Assembly: GCF_013415105.1 (NCBI RefSeq)
Contig: NZ_JACCDF010000001.1
Span: 310,001 to 374,000 of the forward strand
Direction: 5' to 3'
DNA: 64,000 bases
Source of the DNA: Vreelandella salicampi
GTDB taxonomy: Bacteria > Pseudomonadota > Gammaproteobacteria > Pseudomonadales > Halomonadaceae
Shown: positions 10,953 to 19,935 of the stretch, in pieces
Layout of the letters: each line of letters opens with the position of its first letter
Numbering within the stretch: position 1 is the first letter of the stretch
Notes under the pieces: generated by a model
Told to the model about the DNA's origin: nothing
The model's database searches: none
The model's input: the letters and a program-made list of their open reading frames with translations, nothing else
Made by a program: the position numbers and the translations under genes

Positions 10953-11663
10953 TTAGGTCGCATCGGCTAACAGCATCTCACGGATCTTACCAATCGCACG
11001 CGTGGGGTTGAGACCTTTCGGGCAAACCGCCACGCAGTTCATGATGCCCCGGCAGCGAAACACAGAGAACGGATCTTCTAAATCTGTCAGGCGCTCACTG
11101 GTCGCATTGTCGCGCGAATCCGCCAAGAAACGATAAGACTGCAAAAGACCCGCTGGCCCGACAAACTTATCTGGGTTCCACCAGAACGACGGGCAAGAGG
11201 TCGAGCAGCACGCACACAGAATACACTCGTACAAGCCGTCTAGCTTATCGCGTTCTTCCGGCGACTGCAGGCGCTCAATGGCTGGCGCTGGTTCGTCATT
11301 TTGCAGGTACGGCTGAATGCGCTCGTACTGCTTATAGAACAACGCCATATCCACAACCATGTCGCGGATAACCGGCAAGCCCGGTAGCGGGCGTAATGTT
11401 AATTTATTGCCTTTCACAACATCTGACAGCGGCGTAATACACGCTAGGCCGTTTTTACCGTTCATGTTCATGCCGTCGGAACCGCAAACGCCTTCGCGGC
11501 AGCTACGACGAAATGCCAGCCCGCTGTCTTGTTCTTTCATCATATGAAGAACATCCAGCACCATCACATCGCGGCCTTTGGTATCGACCTGAAACTCCTG
11601 CATATAAGGTGCGGAGTCGGTTTCCGGGTTGTAGCGGTACACGGATACCTGAAGATTGGACAT
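10953..11663 (-). CDS. sdhB: succinate dehydrogenase iron-sulfur subunit
   Basis: The 236-residue electron-transfer subunit that links SdhA flavin to ubiquinone in the SdhCD anchor. All three cluster motifs are visible: [2Fe-2S] in CREGVCGSDGMNMNGKNGLAC-type spacing near residues 57-77, then CILCACCSTSCP near 146, and CRGIMNCVAVCPKG near 203 for the 4Fe and 3Fe clusters. Length and order are those of the E. coli enzyme. It is the last gene of sdhCDAB, 24 bases after sdhA, and is followed by strong secondary structure. Confidence 0.98.
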   Translation of the reverse strand: MSNLQVSVYRYNPETDSAPYMQEFQVDTKGRDVMVLDVLHMMKEQDSGLAFRRSCREGVCGSDGMNMNGKNGLACITPLSDVVKGNKLTLRPLPGLPVIRDMVVDMALFYKQYERIQPYLQNDEPAPAIERLQSPEERDKLDGLYECILCACCSTSCPSFWWNPDKFVGPAGLLQSYRFLADSRDNATSERLTDLEDPFSVFRCRGIMNCVAVCPKGLNPTRAIGKIREMLLADAT

Positions 11664-11687
11664 GGTGACTCCCTCTCATTACGGAGA

Positions 11688-13460
11688 TTAGTAGGTACGA
11701 ACCTTTGGCTCGAACGTATCAACGGTTTTCGGCTTAAAGTTCACATCGCGCTTCTTCAGCTCTTTTGTCGCGGGGAAGTAGAGCGAGTGTTTCAGCCAGT
11801 TGACATCATCACGGTCAGGATAGTCGTAGCGTGAGTGAGCACCACGGCTTTCATTACGCTCAAGGGCAGCAATCGCCGTTGCTTCTGCCACTTCCATCAG
11901 GTTATCGAGTTCTAACGCTTCAACACGCGCGGTATTAAAGGCATTGGACTTGTCAGGCAGGTGGGCATTGGCAATACGGCTGCGCAGCTCATCCAGCTTT
12001 TTGACACCTTCCTGCATGTTTTTCTCTTCGCGGAAAACACCGAAAGAGGTCTGCATGATGTCTTGTAGCTCAGCTTTCAGCGCAGGAATGCTCTCGCCGC
12101 CGTCTGACTCGTTCCAGCGAGTAATACGCTTCATGGCAGATTCGATATCAGACTCGGAGGCATCCAGATATTCGATACCTTCGTTCAGCGCACTCTCGAT
12201 GAACATACCCGCCGCGCGACCGAATACGACTAAGTCTAGCAGAGAGTTACCGCCCAAGCGGTTAGCCCCGTGAACGGATACACACGCCGCTTCACCGCAG
12301 GCATACAAGCCGTTAACGATATGATCGTTACCGCTATCGTCCTGAGTAATCGCCTGACCATGAATATTGGTCGGAATACCGCCCATCATATAGTGACACG
12401 TCGGCACGACCGGAATAGGATCTTTTGCCGGATCTACGTGAGCAAATGTTTTGGAAAGCTCAACGATACCAGGTAGACGTTTACCAAGGACTTCTTCGCC
12501 CAGGTGATCAAGCTTCAAGAAGACGTGGTCGCCTTTCTCGCCGCAGCCGCGACCTTCCAGAATTTCCATGACCATCGAGCGCGCGACAACGTCGCGACCC
12601 GCCAGGTCTTTGGCATTCGGCGCGTAACGCTCCATAAAGCGTTCGCCATCTTTATTGATCAGGTAACCACCTTCACCGCGACACCCTTCGGTGACCAGCG
12701 TGCCCGCACCGTAAATACCGGTCGGATGGAACTGCCACATTTCCATATCCTGCATCGGGAAGCCGGCACGCAGCGCCATGCCGATACCATCACCGGTATT
12801 GATCAGGGCATTGGTGGTTGAAGCGTAAATACGCCCCGCTCCGCCGGTCGCCAGCACAGTGGCTTTCGACTTAACGTGAACCACTTCGCCCGTTTCGATG
12901 CACATGGCGATACAACCCACTACATCGCCCTCGGCGTTTTTGACCAAATCCACCGCGTACCATTCATTCAAGAACGTCGTATTGTTCTTAAGATTGTTCT
13001 GGTACAGCGTGTGCAACAGCGCATGACCGGTACGGTCAGCGGCTGCACAAGTACGTGCCGCCTGGCCGCCTTCACCAAAGTTCTTCGACTGCCCACCAAA
13101 CGGACGCTGATAAATACGGCCGTTATCGAAGCGTGAGAACGGCAGCCCCATATGCTCAAGCTCAAAGACCGCCTTCGGGCCTTCAGAACACATATATTCC
13201 GATGCATCCTGGTCGGCGATATAGTCGCCGCCCTTGACGGTGTCATACATGTGCCAGCGCCAGTCATCATCTGGGTCTGCAGACGCAATGGCACACGTGA
13301 TACCGCCCTGAGCAGAAACGGTGTGAGAGCGAGTCGGGAACACTTTTGACAGTACAGCTGTCTTTTTCCCGGACTTGGCAAGCTCGAGTGCAGCACGCAG
13401 GCCAGAGCCACCGCCACCGATGATAATGGCGTCAAATGTCAGGCTACGAAGGTTAGACAT
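11688..13460 (-). CDS. sdhA: succinate dehydrogenase flavoprotein subunit
   Basis: The 590-residue catalytic subunit that oxidises succinate to fumarate with covalent FAD. It shows the dinucleotide loop [16 protein letters not shown] near residue 12, the FAD-linking His in [10 protein letters not shown] near 45, the active-site region [15 protein letters not shown] near 240, and the C-terminal [14 protein letters not shown] segment. It starts three bases after sdhD, which points to one polycistronic sdhCDAB message. Confidence 0.98.
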   Translation of the reverse strand: MSNLRSLTFDAIIIGGGGSGLRAALELAKSGKKTAVLSKVFPTRSHTVSAQGGITCAIASADPDDDWRWHMYDTVKGGDYIADQDASEYMCSEGPKAVFELEHMGLPFSRFDNGRIYQRPFGGQSKNFGEGGQAARTCAAADRTGHALLHTLYQNNLKNNTTFLNEWYAVDLVKNAEGDVVGCIAMCIETGEVVHVKSKATVLATGGAGRIYASTTNALINTGDGIGMALRAGFPMQDMEMWQFHPTGIYGAGTLVTEGCRGEGGYLINKDGERFMERYAPNAKDLAGRDVVARSMVMEILEGRGCGEKGDHVFLKLDHLGEEVLGKRLPGIVELSKTFAHVDPAKDPIPVVPTCHYMMGGIPTNIHGQAITQDDSGNDHIVNGLYACGEAACVSVHGANRLGGNSLLDLVVFGRAAGMFIESALNEGIEYLDASESDIESAMKRITRWNESDGGESIPALKAELQDIMQTSFGVFREEKNMQEGVKKLDELRSRIANAHLPDKSNAFNTARVEALELDNLMEVAEATAIAALERNESRGAHSRYDYPDRDDVNWLKHSLYFPATKELKKRDVNFKPKTVDTFEPKVRTY

Positions 13461-13463
13461 GTA

Positions 13464-13811
13464 TCAAGCTCCCCACAGAATTTGAATGCTCCACACCAAG
13501 TAAATGAAGATGGCCAGAATAATTAGCATCTGAGCACCTACACGCACATTGGTGGATTTGAGATAGTCGGTCGTCACGGTCCAAAGGCCGACCCAGGCGT
13601 GCGCTGCCAGTGAGATAAAGGCCAGCAGAGAGAATATCCGCATCCACGTTTGGGCGAACAGGCCGCTCCAGGCGTAATAATCCAAGTCCGGATTAAACAG
13701 GAGATAGGCAACGATAAAAATCGTATAGAGCGCCAGAACCACCGCAGAGACGCGCTGAATCAACCAGTCAGACAGCCCGCTGCGGCCGAAACTTGTGATG
13801 TTAGTTACCAT
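13464..13811 (-). CDS. sdhD: succinate dehydrogenase membrane anchor subunit D
   Basis: A 115-residue protein with three membrane helices, one of the two cytochrome b556 anchor subunits that form the quinone site and hold the heme. The heme-ligand His lies in SLAAHAWVGLWTV near residue 70. I use ATG 13811, which overlaps the last bases of sdhC by seven and has GGAG at a good distance, rather than the TTG at 13817. Confidence 0.93.
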   Translation of the reverse strand: MVTNITSFGRSGLSDWLIQRVSAVVLALYTIFIVAYLLFNPDLDYYAWSGLFAQTWMRIFSLLAFISLAAHAWVGLWTVTTDYLKSTNVRVGAQMLIILAIFIYLVWSIQILWGA

Positions 13812-14182
13812 ACCCAAACTCCTGCCAAAATAATCAGAACGGCACTGACCACGACGGTGATCTGCGCTTTTTTCACGCCGCCTTCAAGGGTGACACCGAT
13901 ATCGGCATCCATGAGCAGGTGCTTGATACCCGCCACAAAGTGAAAGGCGAGAGCCGATAGCAGTCCCCACGCGATCAATTTCGCTAGAAAGTTATCGGCT
14001 AGAGCGCTGCTAACAGCGTTAAAGCCAGCGGGCGAAGAGAGAGATTTACTCAGCGCCCAAAAAGCGAAGATCAGGCCAACGAACAAGATGACACCCGTGA
14101 TGCGGTGGGCGATCGATGTTAATGCTGGAAGTGGAAAATGTATCGTCGAAAGGTCTAGGTTTACGGGTCGTTTGCTATTCAC
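13805..14182 (-). CDS. sdhC: succinate dehydrogenase cytochrome b556 subunit C
   Basis: A 125-residue three-helix anchor. The N-terminus NSKRPVNLDLSTIHFPLPAL is nearly that of E. coli SdhC, and the heme-ligand His is in ALAFHFVAGIKH near residue 85. The open frame extends to 14344, but the extra residues do not match the family. I take the GTG at 14182, which gives the normal length, although its ribosome site is weak. It is the first gene of the operon; its promoter is at 14501-14528. Confidence 0.93.
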   Translation of the reverse strand: MNSKRPVNLDLSTIHFPLPALTSIAHRITGVILFVGLIFAFWALSKSLSSPAGFNAVSSALADNFLAKLIAWGLLSALAFHFVAGIKHLLMDADIGVTLEGGVKKAQITVVVSAVLIILAGVWVW

Positions 14183-14500
14183 GGCTTTATACACACTCTT
14201 TTGGCCCGCTCTGCGACAGGTCGGGAATGGCCCGAGCGGGCAGTGGTTGCTGGAAGGGGCTCGGCCGTTGCCAAGTCGGGCACGACCACTTTCCTGCCGG
14301 TGTCGCGCGCCAAGGATTATAAGAACCTTAGCCCCCGCTGACAAACCGAACTAAGACCTTACTCGACCATGGTGCAATGAATTTACGTCTTAGTCGGTCG
14401 ATTTTGCACTGCAGCATCGCTATAGTGGATACGTAGTGTAAACAATACACCAAATATCTCATATACAACGATGTAGTCACGGCACGGCAATCTTATACAA

Positions 14501-14528
14501 ATACTATTCAACAAAACAGTTTTGTCAA
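14501..14528 (-). promoter_or_regulatory. sigma70-type promoter of sdhCDAB
   Basis: On the minus strand TTGACA (plus positions 14523-14528), a 16-base spacer and TAGTAT (14501-14506). The -35 is a perfect match. A perfect palindrome fills most of the spacer. Confidence 0.6.
14511..14525. promoter_or_regulatory. perfect palindrome, candidate operator in the sdh promoter
   Basis: ACAAAAC-A-GTTTTGT, seven-base arms around one central base, lies between the -10 and -35 of the predicted sdh promoter and overlaps the -35 by three bases. A repressor bound here would block RNA polymerase. I do not recognise the regulator. Confidence 0.5.
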
Positions 14529-14551
14529 AACCAAACTAGCGTTTAGGCTAA

Positions 14552-14579
14552 TTGACAATTTGTCGCACCCTTCTATAGT
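14552..14579 (+). promoter_or_regulatory. sigma70-type promoter of gltA
   Basis: TTGACA (14552-14557), a 16-base spacer and TATAGT (14574-14579). Transcription would start near 14586, giving a leader of about 70 bases that ends in AGGAGG at 14644-14649. Confidence 0.7.
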
Positions 14580-14654
14580 GGGCGAGCCTTTTCGCCGGCG
14601 CGGTATGCGAAATATCGACGTGACGTCCCAACCCGAACTCGAAAGGAGGCCACT

Positions 14655-15941
14655 ATGGCTGACAGGAAAGCAACATTAACGGTAGACGGCCTAGATGAGC
14701 CGATTGAACTACCCATGTACTCCGGCACTCAAGGTCCTGACGTTATTGACGTACGCGGTCTAGGTGCAAAAGGCCTGTTTACCTATGACCCCGGCTTTAT
14801 GGCCACCTCTTCCTGCCAGTCTGCCATTACCTATATTGATGGTGGTGAAGGTATCCTACTGCACCGCGGCTACCCTATCGGTCAGCTGGCGAAAGAGTCT
14901 AATTTTGTTGAAGTTTGCTACACCCTACTGTTTGGCGATCTACCCAATGACGAGCAGTACGCTGACTTCGAGTCGCGGATTCGCAACCACACGATGGTCC
15001 ACGACCAAATCAATAACTTCTTCAAGGGCTTCCGTCGTGACGCTCATCCCATGTCGATTCTATGCGGCGTTGTCGGTGGCTTAGCCGCGTTCTACCACGA
15101 CCACATGGACATCACGAAAGAAGAAGATCGCGTTATTAGTGCGGTTCGACTGATTGCCAAAATGCCAACTATCGCGGCAATGTCTTACAAGTACAACGTC
15201 GGCCAACCCTTTAACTACCCGCGTAACAACCTGAATTATGCAGAGAACTTCCTCTACATGATGTTCAGCACGCCTTGCGAGGAGTACAAGGTCAACCCGG
15301 TATACGCCAAGGCAATGGACCGCATCTTTATGCTCCACGCCGACCACGAGCAGAACGCATCAACTTCTACCGTGCGCCTTGCCGGCTCAACCGGTGCTAA
15401 CCCGTTTGCCTGTATCAGTGCTGGTATTGCCGCCCTTTGGGGTCCGGCTCACGGCGGCGCTAACGAAGCCGTACTGAGGATGCTCGACGAAATTGGCGAT
15501 GATTCGGAAGAGAACATCCAGCGCTTTGTCGATAAGGCGAAAGACAAGGACGATCCGTTCAAACTGATGGGCTTTGGTCACCGCGTTTATCGCAACTTTG
15601 ACCCGCGCGCCAAGGTGATGAAAGAGACCTGCGACGAAGTCTTGGCCGAACTCGGCATGGCGGATGACCCGCAGCTCAAAATCGCCAAGCGTCTTGAGCA
15701 AATCGCCCTGGAAGACGAATACTTTATCGAACGTAAGCTCTACCCGAACGTCGACTTTTACTCCGGCATCATTCTTAAAGCGATGGGTATCCCGACCAAC
15801 ATGTTTACCGTGATTTTTGCGGTATCACGCACGATTGGCTGGATCTCCCACTGGAATGAAATGCTCAGCGATAGTTACAAAATTGGTCGCCCGCGCCAGC
15901 TTTACATCGGCCACGAGCAGCGTGACTATCCGCAAAAGTAA
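14655..15941 (+). CDS. gltA: citrate synthase
   Basis: Condenses oxaloacetate and acetyl-CoA to citrate, the entry step of the TCA cycle. At 428 residues it matches the type II, NADH-regulated hexameric enzymes of Gram-negative bacteria. Motifs: an N-terminal regulatory beta domain, [20 protein letters not shown] with [11 protein letters not shown] (catalytic His) near residue 265, and [14 protein letters not shown] near 305 with the second active-site His. A strong AGGAGG precedes the ATG. It diverges from sdhCDAB, as in many gammaproteobacteria. Confidence 0.98.
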   Translation: MADRKATLTVDGLDEPIELPMYSGTQGPDVIDVRGLGAKGLFTYDPGFMATSSCQSAITYIDGGEGILLHRGYPIGQLAKESNFVEVCYTLLFGDLPNDEQYADFESRIRNHTMVHDQINNFFKGFRRDAHPMSILCGVVGGLAAFYHDHMDITKEEDRVISAVRLIAKMPTIAAMSYKYNVGQPFNYPRNNLNYAENFLYMMFSTPCEEYKVNPVYAKAMDRIFMLHADHEQNASTSTVRLAGSTGANPFACISAGIAALWGPAHGGANEAVLRMLDEIGDDSEENIQRFVDKAKDKDDPFKLMGFGHRVYRNFDPRAKVMKETCDEVLAELGMADDPQLKIAKRLEQIALEDEYFIERKLYPNVDFYSGIILKAMGIPTNMFTVIFAVSRTIGWISHWNEMLSDSYKIGRPRQLYIGHEQRDYPQK

Positions 15942-15975
15942 GCCTAAAGCAGCGGCCTTTGGCCGACTTAATGAC

Positions 15976-16000
15976 AAAGGCCACCTTCGGGTGGCCTTTT
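15976..16000 (+). terminator. intrinsic terminator of gltA
   Basis: AAAGGCCACC, a TTCG tetraloop, GGTGGCCTTT, then T. The stem is ten base pairs. Confidence 0.85.
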
Positions 16001-16046
16001 GCGTATGCTACAAAGATAACGTCACCCTCAATAAAAGGATCGAGCA

Positions 16047-16928
16047 ATGCGCACTATCTCCACCGTCGCCTTTATCGGCTTAGGCGTTATGGGCTATTCG
16101 ATGGCAGGCCACCTCGTTCGCCAAGGCCTGACTACTCGCGTTTATAATCGCACCGCCAGCAAAGCGGAAACTTGGGTTAATGAGTACGGCGGTAGCGCTC
16201 ACCCAACGCCGCAAGAGGCGGCCAAGGGCGCTGATCTGGTGCTCGTTTGCGTGGGTAACGACGACGACGTTCGCGAGGTTACCACTGGCAGTGAAGGCGT
16301 GCTGCAAAGCATGGAAAGCGGCAGTGTCTTGATTGACCATACCACCGCGTCTGCCGACCTTGCTTTAGAGCTTGATGCTGCCTGCCGTGAGCAAGGGATT
16401 GGATTTATCGATGCGCCGGTTTCTGGCGGCCAGCAAGGCGCAGAAAACGGCGCGCTCACCATTATGTGCGGTGGCGAAAAAGCCCATTTTGAACACGTCT
16501 ATCCCGTGCTGGATTTATACGCGCGCGCTGTGACGCTAATGGGCGCAGCCAGCAGCGGCCAACTCACCAAGATGGTCAACCAAATTTGTATCGCCGGTTT
16601 GGTACAAGGGCTCGCTGAAGGTTTGCACTTTGCTGAGCAAGCAGGACTCGACCAACAGCAAGTCATTGACGTCATCGCCAAAGGCGCGGCTGGCTCTTGG
16701 CAGATGGAAAATCGCCATAAAACCATGATTGCCGATGAGTACGAGCATGGCTTTGCGGTTAACTGGATGCGCAAAGATTTGGATATTTGCCTGACACAAG
16801 CGCGCCGCTTAGACGCAACCCTTCCGGTGACCGCACTGGTCGATCAGTTTTACGCGGATGTTCAACGAATAGGCGGGGGTCGCTGGGACACTTCGTCGCT
16901 ATTAAAGCGCCTACGCAAGATCGATTAA
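16047..16928 (+). CDS. NAD(P)-dependent 3-hydroxyisobutyrate dehydrogenase family oxidoreductase
   Basis: A 293-residue beta-hydroxyacid dehydrogenase. It has the N-terminal Rossmann loop FIGLGVMGYSMAGH near residue 9, the substrate-binding DAPVSGGQQGAENG near 120, and the helical C-terminal domain with the catalytic lysine in SGQLTKMVNQI near 170. The family includes 3-hydroxyisobutyrate, tartronate-semialdehyde and related dehydrogenases and some imine reductases. Which substrate this one uses cannot be decided, and neighbours give no clue. AAGGA precedes the ATG. Confidence 0.85.
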   Translation: MRTISTVAFIGLGVMGYSMAGHLVRQGLTTRVYNRTASKAETWVNEYGGSAHPTPQEAAKGADLVLVCVGNDDDVREVTTGSEGVLQSMESGSVLIDHTTASADLALELDAACREQGIGFIDAPVSGGQQGAENGALTIMCGGEKAHFEHVYPVLDLYARAVTLMGAASSGQLTKMVNQICIAGLVQGLAEGLHFAEQAGLDQQQVIDVIAKGAAGSWQMENRHKTMIADEYEHGFAVNWMRKDLDICLTQARRLDATLPVTALVDQFYADVQRIGGGRWDTSSLLKRLRKID

Positions 16929-17330
16929 TACTTGACTTTTTAGCCTCACCGTCTTGAACAGGGTTTTCCACACCTTCTGTGGATAACCCTGTTCATAACC
17001 ACTAGAAAACGTCTCAAAAGCACCATTATCAGCGGGCTGGCCTTAAATTGGTCATTTTTTAACCTACTCTAAATTATTGTTTTTAAAGGGTTTTAATAAG
17101 AGCAGCCATTTTTATACCGAAATTCAGGCTGTTGTGCACAACCCTCCCGCATGAACAGCAAAAGTGGACAAGTCAAGCCTAAAATGGCGCTAAAAATGTA
17201 TTTTTACGCGATCTATAGCAACAAAAAACCACGATACCCACATTCGCGAGTAACGCTGAAAATACAGAAAATTAGCTATGCGTCATGCGCAAACGGAATG
17301 AGCTTAAATTCCGTAAGGCAAGATAAAGAA
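16929..17330. other. non-coding region with DnaA-box dyad and AT-rich tract
   Basis: 400 bases with no supported gene. It holds the dyad at 16955-16995, an AT-rich stretch about 17041-17115, a perfect 12-base palindrome GTTGTGCACAAC (17131-17142) close to another DnaA-box-like sequence, and a hairpin ACGGAAT/ATTCCGT (17293-17314) that may end the tRNA transcript. No dnaA, gidA or dnaN gene lies nearby. Confidence 0.5.
16955..16995. repeat. 18-bp inverted repeat carrying two opposed DnaA boxes
   Basis: The arms 16955-16972 and 16978-16995 match at 17 of 18 bases around a five-base CCTTC loop. The right arm contains TGTGGATAA, the exact reverse complement of the DnaA consensus TTATCCACA; the left arm contains TTTTCCACA, one mismatch. 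No U-tract follows, so a plain terminator is less likely. Confidence 0.7.
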
Positions 17331-17406
17331 TGGCGTCCCATAGGGGGTTCGAACCCCTGTTACCGCCGTGAAAGGGCGGTGTCCTAGACCACTAGACGAA
17401 TGGGAC
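17331..17406 (-). tRNA. tRNA-Glu (anticodon TTC)
   Basis: A 76-base cloverleaf with CCA encoded. Acceptor stem GTCCCAT/ATGGGAC, anticodon stem CCGCC/GGCGG around CTTTCAC (anticodon TTC), and T-arm AGGGGTTCGAACCCCCT. It is downstream of tRNA-Ala on the same strand and probably shares its transcript. It lies beside gltX, the synthetase that charges it. Confidence 0.97.
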
Positions 17407-17441
17407 GCAGTACACAATGCAGAAAGCATTATCGATATGAT

Positions 17442-17517
17442 TGGTGGAGCCTAGCGGGATCGAACCGCTGACCTCAACACTGCCAGTGTTGCGCTCTCCC
17501 AGCTGAGCTAAGGCCCC
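17442..17517 (-). tRNA. tRNA-Ala (anticodon GGC)
   Basis: A 76-base cloverleaf with CCA encoded. Acceptor GGGGCCT pairs with AGGCTCC and includes the G3-U70 wobble pair that identifies alanine tRNA. The anticodon stem CAACA/TGTTG encloses CTGGCAG (anticodon GGC). Confidence 0.97.
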
Positions 17518-17539
17518 ACATGTCGTGAAGACGGAGCGT

Positions 17540-17568
17540 ATATTACTGATTACGCTCCGCTTCGTCAA
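17540..17568 (-). promoter_or_regulatory. promoter of the tRNA-Ala/tRNA-Glu pair
   Basis: On the minus strand TTGACG (plus 17563-17568), a 17-base spacer and TAATAT (17540-17545), followed by a GC-rich discriminator. It predicts a short leader before tRNA-Ala. An inverted repeat GGAGCGTA/TACGCTCC overlaps the -10. Confidence 0.65.
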
Positions 17569-17592
17569 CTACTTCCGTAAACATCGTTTCTG

Positions 17593-19074
17593 CTACAGTT
17601 CCTGAAACTCCTTCTCAAAGCGTTTGGCTTGCTTTTTCGACACGCCCCCCAGCTCCTCAATGGCATGACGCAAGCGCGCGCGCGTCATGTCCGAGCCGAG
17701 AATGGCCATGGCATCCATTACCGACGTACTGGTTGCACTGCCGGTAATGGCGATAAACACCGGCGCTAAAAATGCTTTCATTTTTAAATCAAAGTACTCG
17801 GCAAGCGCTTTGACTTCTTCGAGTAAGACGTCTTTTTGCCACGCAGGAACCGCTTCAAAGCGCCACGTCAAGAACTGGAGCAACTTGACGAGCGTCTCCT
17901 TCTCCAGCTTTACCGAATCAAAAGCGGCTTCGTTGATGGCCGGTAGTCCGGAAAAGAAGTGCCCAGCTAACGGAGCCACTTGTGACAGTGTCTCAACGCG
18001 GGGTCTTACTTGCGGCAGAATTTGGCGTACGTATGCTTCATTGAACGCCCAGTCGCGCAACGCTTGCAAAAACGCCTCGTCATCGAGATCTTCGCGAATG
18101 TAGAGACCGTTCAGCCACGTCAATTTTTCCAGATCAAATACCGGGCCGCCCAATGACACCCGCTGGACATCGAACGCTGCCATCATCTCATCGAGAGAAA
18201 ACTTCTCTCGCTCATCGGGCATGGACCAGCCCATACGCCCGAGATAATTCGTGACCGCCTGGGGCAAAAATCCCATCCGGCGATAATAGTTAATTGATGT
18301 CGGGTTTTTACGCTTGGAAAGTTTTGACTTATCCGGATTGCGTAGCAGCGGCATATGGCAAAGTGTCGGCATTTCCCAGCCGAAGTACTCATACAACAGT
18401 TGATGCTTAGGCGCTGAGTTAATCCACTCTTCGCCACGCAGTACGTGGGTGATCCCCATTAAGTGGTCGTCGACAACGTTGGCCAGGTGATACGTCGGCA
18501 TACCGTCCGACTTAAGCAAAATCTGGGCGTCTACCTGCGCCCACTCCACCTCAATACGGCCACGCAGCATGTCTTGCACCACGCATACGCCGTCAGTCGG
18601 CACTTGCATACGCACGACATACGGCCAACCTTCCTGCTCACGGCGACCCTTCTCTTCGGCATCCAACGCTAGATCAGCGGGCTTAAGTGCCAACTGCATG
18701 CCTGCTGCTTTGCGCGCCTCGCGCAACGCGTTGAGCTCTTCTGTTGTGCGGTAGCACTTAAACGCATAGCCGGCATCAATTAACTGCTGCGCGTATTGCG
18801 CATAAATCTCACCGCGCTCGCTCTGACGATAAGGGCCGTGAGGACCACCCACATCGGGGCCTTCATCCCATTCGATGCCCAGCCAGCGCAGCGAATCTAA
18901 AATCATCTGTTCTGACTCCGCGGTGGAGCGAACGCGGTCGGTATCTTCAATACGCAGAATGAATTGGCCGCCATGCTGGCGCGCAAAACAAAGGTTAAAC
19001 AGCGCAATATAGGCTGTGCCAACATGAGGGTCGCCCGTGGGAGACGGGGCAATGCGAGTGCGTACGGTCGTCAT
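17593..19074 (-). CDS. gltX: glutamyl-tRNA synthetase
   Basis: A class I aminoacyl-tRNA synthetase, 493 residues, that charges tRNA-Glu. It has the HIGH-type motif [14 protein letters not shown] at residues 8-21, RIEDTDR near 41, the KMSKS-type loop KLSKRKN near 240, and a helical anticodon-binding C-terminus. The frame is open to 19167, but homology starts at [14 protein letters not shown], preceded by AAGGAA, hence the start at 19074. Its cognate tRNA gene follows on the same strand. A -10 sequence TATAAT is present upstream. Confidence 0.97.
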   Translation of the reverse strand: MTTVRTRIAPSPTGDPHVGTAYIALFNLCFARQHGGQFILRIEDTDRVRSTAESEQMILDSLRWLGIEWDEGPDVGGPHGPYRQSERGEIYAQYAQQLIDAGYAFKCYRTTEELNALREARKAAGMQLALKPADLALDAEEKGRREQEGWPYVVRMQVPTDGVCVVQDMLRGRIEVEWAQVDAQILLKSDGMPTYHLANVVDDHLMGITHVLRGEEWINSAPKHQLLYEYFGWEMPTLCHMPLLRNPDKSKLSKRKNPTSINYYRRMGFLPQAVTNYLGRMGWSMPDEREKFSLDEMMAAFDVQRVSLGGPVFDLEKLTWLNGLYIREDLDDEAFLQALRDWAFNEAYVRQILPQVRPRVETLSQVAPLAGHFFSGLPAINEAAFDSVKLEKETLVKLLQFLTWRFEAVPAWQKDVLLEEVKALAEYFDLKMKAFLAPVFIAITGSATSTSVMDAMAILGSDMTRARLRHAIEELGGVSKKQAKRFEKEFQEL

Positions 19075-19404
19075 GAATGCGTTCCTTAGAGTCTTCCTAT
19101 TAAGCGTTGCGCCATTATACGCACCCAACGCAACACCAACAGCACTGCGACTAAGGAACGAGAACACAAAAAAAGCGTCTTAAAAGATAATTAAGCGTTA
19201 TCGCCATTGGGATGCGCGTTACTGCACAATCGCTTACCATACGTCGACGTTACAGGGAGCAGCTATACTGACTGACAAATGGCGTCACGAAACGACGCTT
19301 TGCGGCAATAAATAGAGGCTTTAACACACCAGAATTGGCATCACCTTAATTAGGGTCGCCAATTTATTCACGAGTCGTGCAGGGCTCATCGACAGGAAAA
19401 AATA
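19075..19404. promoter_or_regulatory. gltX-XRE divergent intergenic region
   Basis: 330 bases without a gene. For gltX (minus) there is TATAAT at plus 19114-19119 with a poor -35. Before the XRE gene there is an interrupted inverted repeat AATTGGC (19333-19339) and GCCAATT (19358-19364), a possible operator for the regulator itself. Confidence 0.4.
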
Positions 19405-19935
19405 ATGGAATCGCTAGGCTCACGTATTAAACACCTTAGGCTACGGGCCAAGCTCAACAAAGCGGCGCTGGCACGTGAAATCGGCGTGTCGGACGTGACG
19501 GTCTCTTATTGGGAATCTGGCGCCATCAAACAGATTGGTCATGAACGCCTCGTTGCACTTGCTGACGCTCTAGGGTGTTCGTTGGCCACCCTGCTTGAGG
19601 GTGACAACGCACCGACCTTACCTACGCTCGACCATACGGGACCACTCCCTTGGCAGCAACGCCAAGCCAAGCCGATTGACCCGGCGGGAAGCCACCTCCC
19701 GCTCAATATGTCTTGGCAACAACCGGCATTTATTGCCACACCGGGGCCAAACTCGCATTTTGCGCCCATCAAAACCGGCGATCTAGCGCTGCTGGGTCCT
19801 ACCGATACGTTCAAGCAGGCCGGCTATTATGTCGTTAGCCGAGACCAGCAAACAGAAATTGTACACTTGACTCAAGCGCCTGGTGACGACGTCACGGTTC
19901 AGGCAGCCTTACTGGCTCATTGGCGTCCGATTTAA
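19405..19935 (+). CDS. XRE-family regulator with degenerate S24/LexA-like C-terminus
   Basis: A 176-residue predicted DNA-binding protein. Residues 5-60 form a Cro/C1-type helix-turn-helix (RIKHLRLRAKLNKAALAREI, then SDVTVSYWESG). The C-terminal half looks like the peptidase S24 fold: NSHFAPIKTGDLALLG near 120-135 corresponds to the SMxPxxxxGD region. The Met is replaced, and I see no catalytic lysine in the later strand (VSRDQQTEIVHL), so self-cleavage is doubtful and the domain may only dimerise. No prophage genes are adjacent. It ends tail-to-tail with the lipoprotein gene, sharing TTAA. Confidence 0.8.
   Translation: MESLGSRIKHLRLRAKLNKAALAREIGVSDVTVSYWESGAIKQIGHERLVALADALGCSLATLLEGDNAPTLPTLDHTGPLPWQQRQAKPIDPAGSHLPLNMSWQQPAFIATPGPNSHFAPIKTGDLALLGPTDTFKQAGYYVVSRDQQTEIVHLTQAPGDDVTVQAALLAHWRPI

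Larger units (their letters stand above)
14183..14654. promoter_or_regulatory. sdhC-gltA divergent regulatory region
   Basis: 470 bases with no gene. It is AT-rich around 14440-14580 and contains one promoter for each direction plus a palindrome (separate entries). The sdh leader from the predicted start site is long, about 300 bases, leaving room for post-transcriptional control of sdhC translation. Confidence 0.6.

Noticed and set aside
16929..17330. Chromosomal replication origin
   Set aside because: DnaA-box dyad and AT-rich tract are present, but there are too few boxes and no dnaA, dnaN or gidA nearby.
17151..17387. 78-codon open frame ending inside tRNA-Glu
   Set aside because: It runs antisense into a tRNA gene and resembles no protein.
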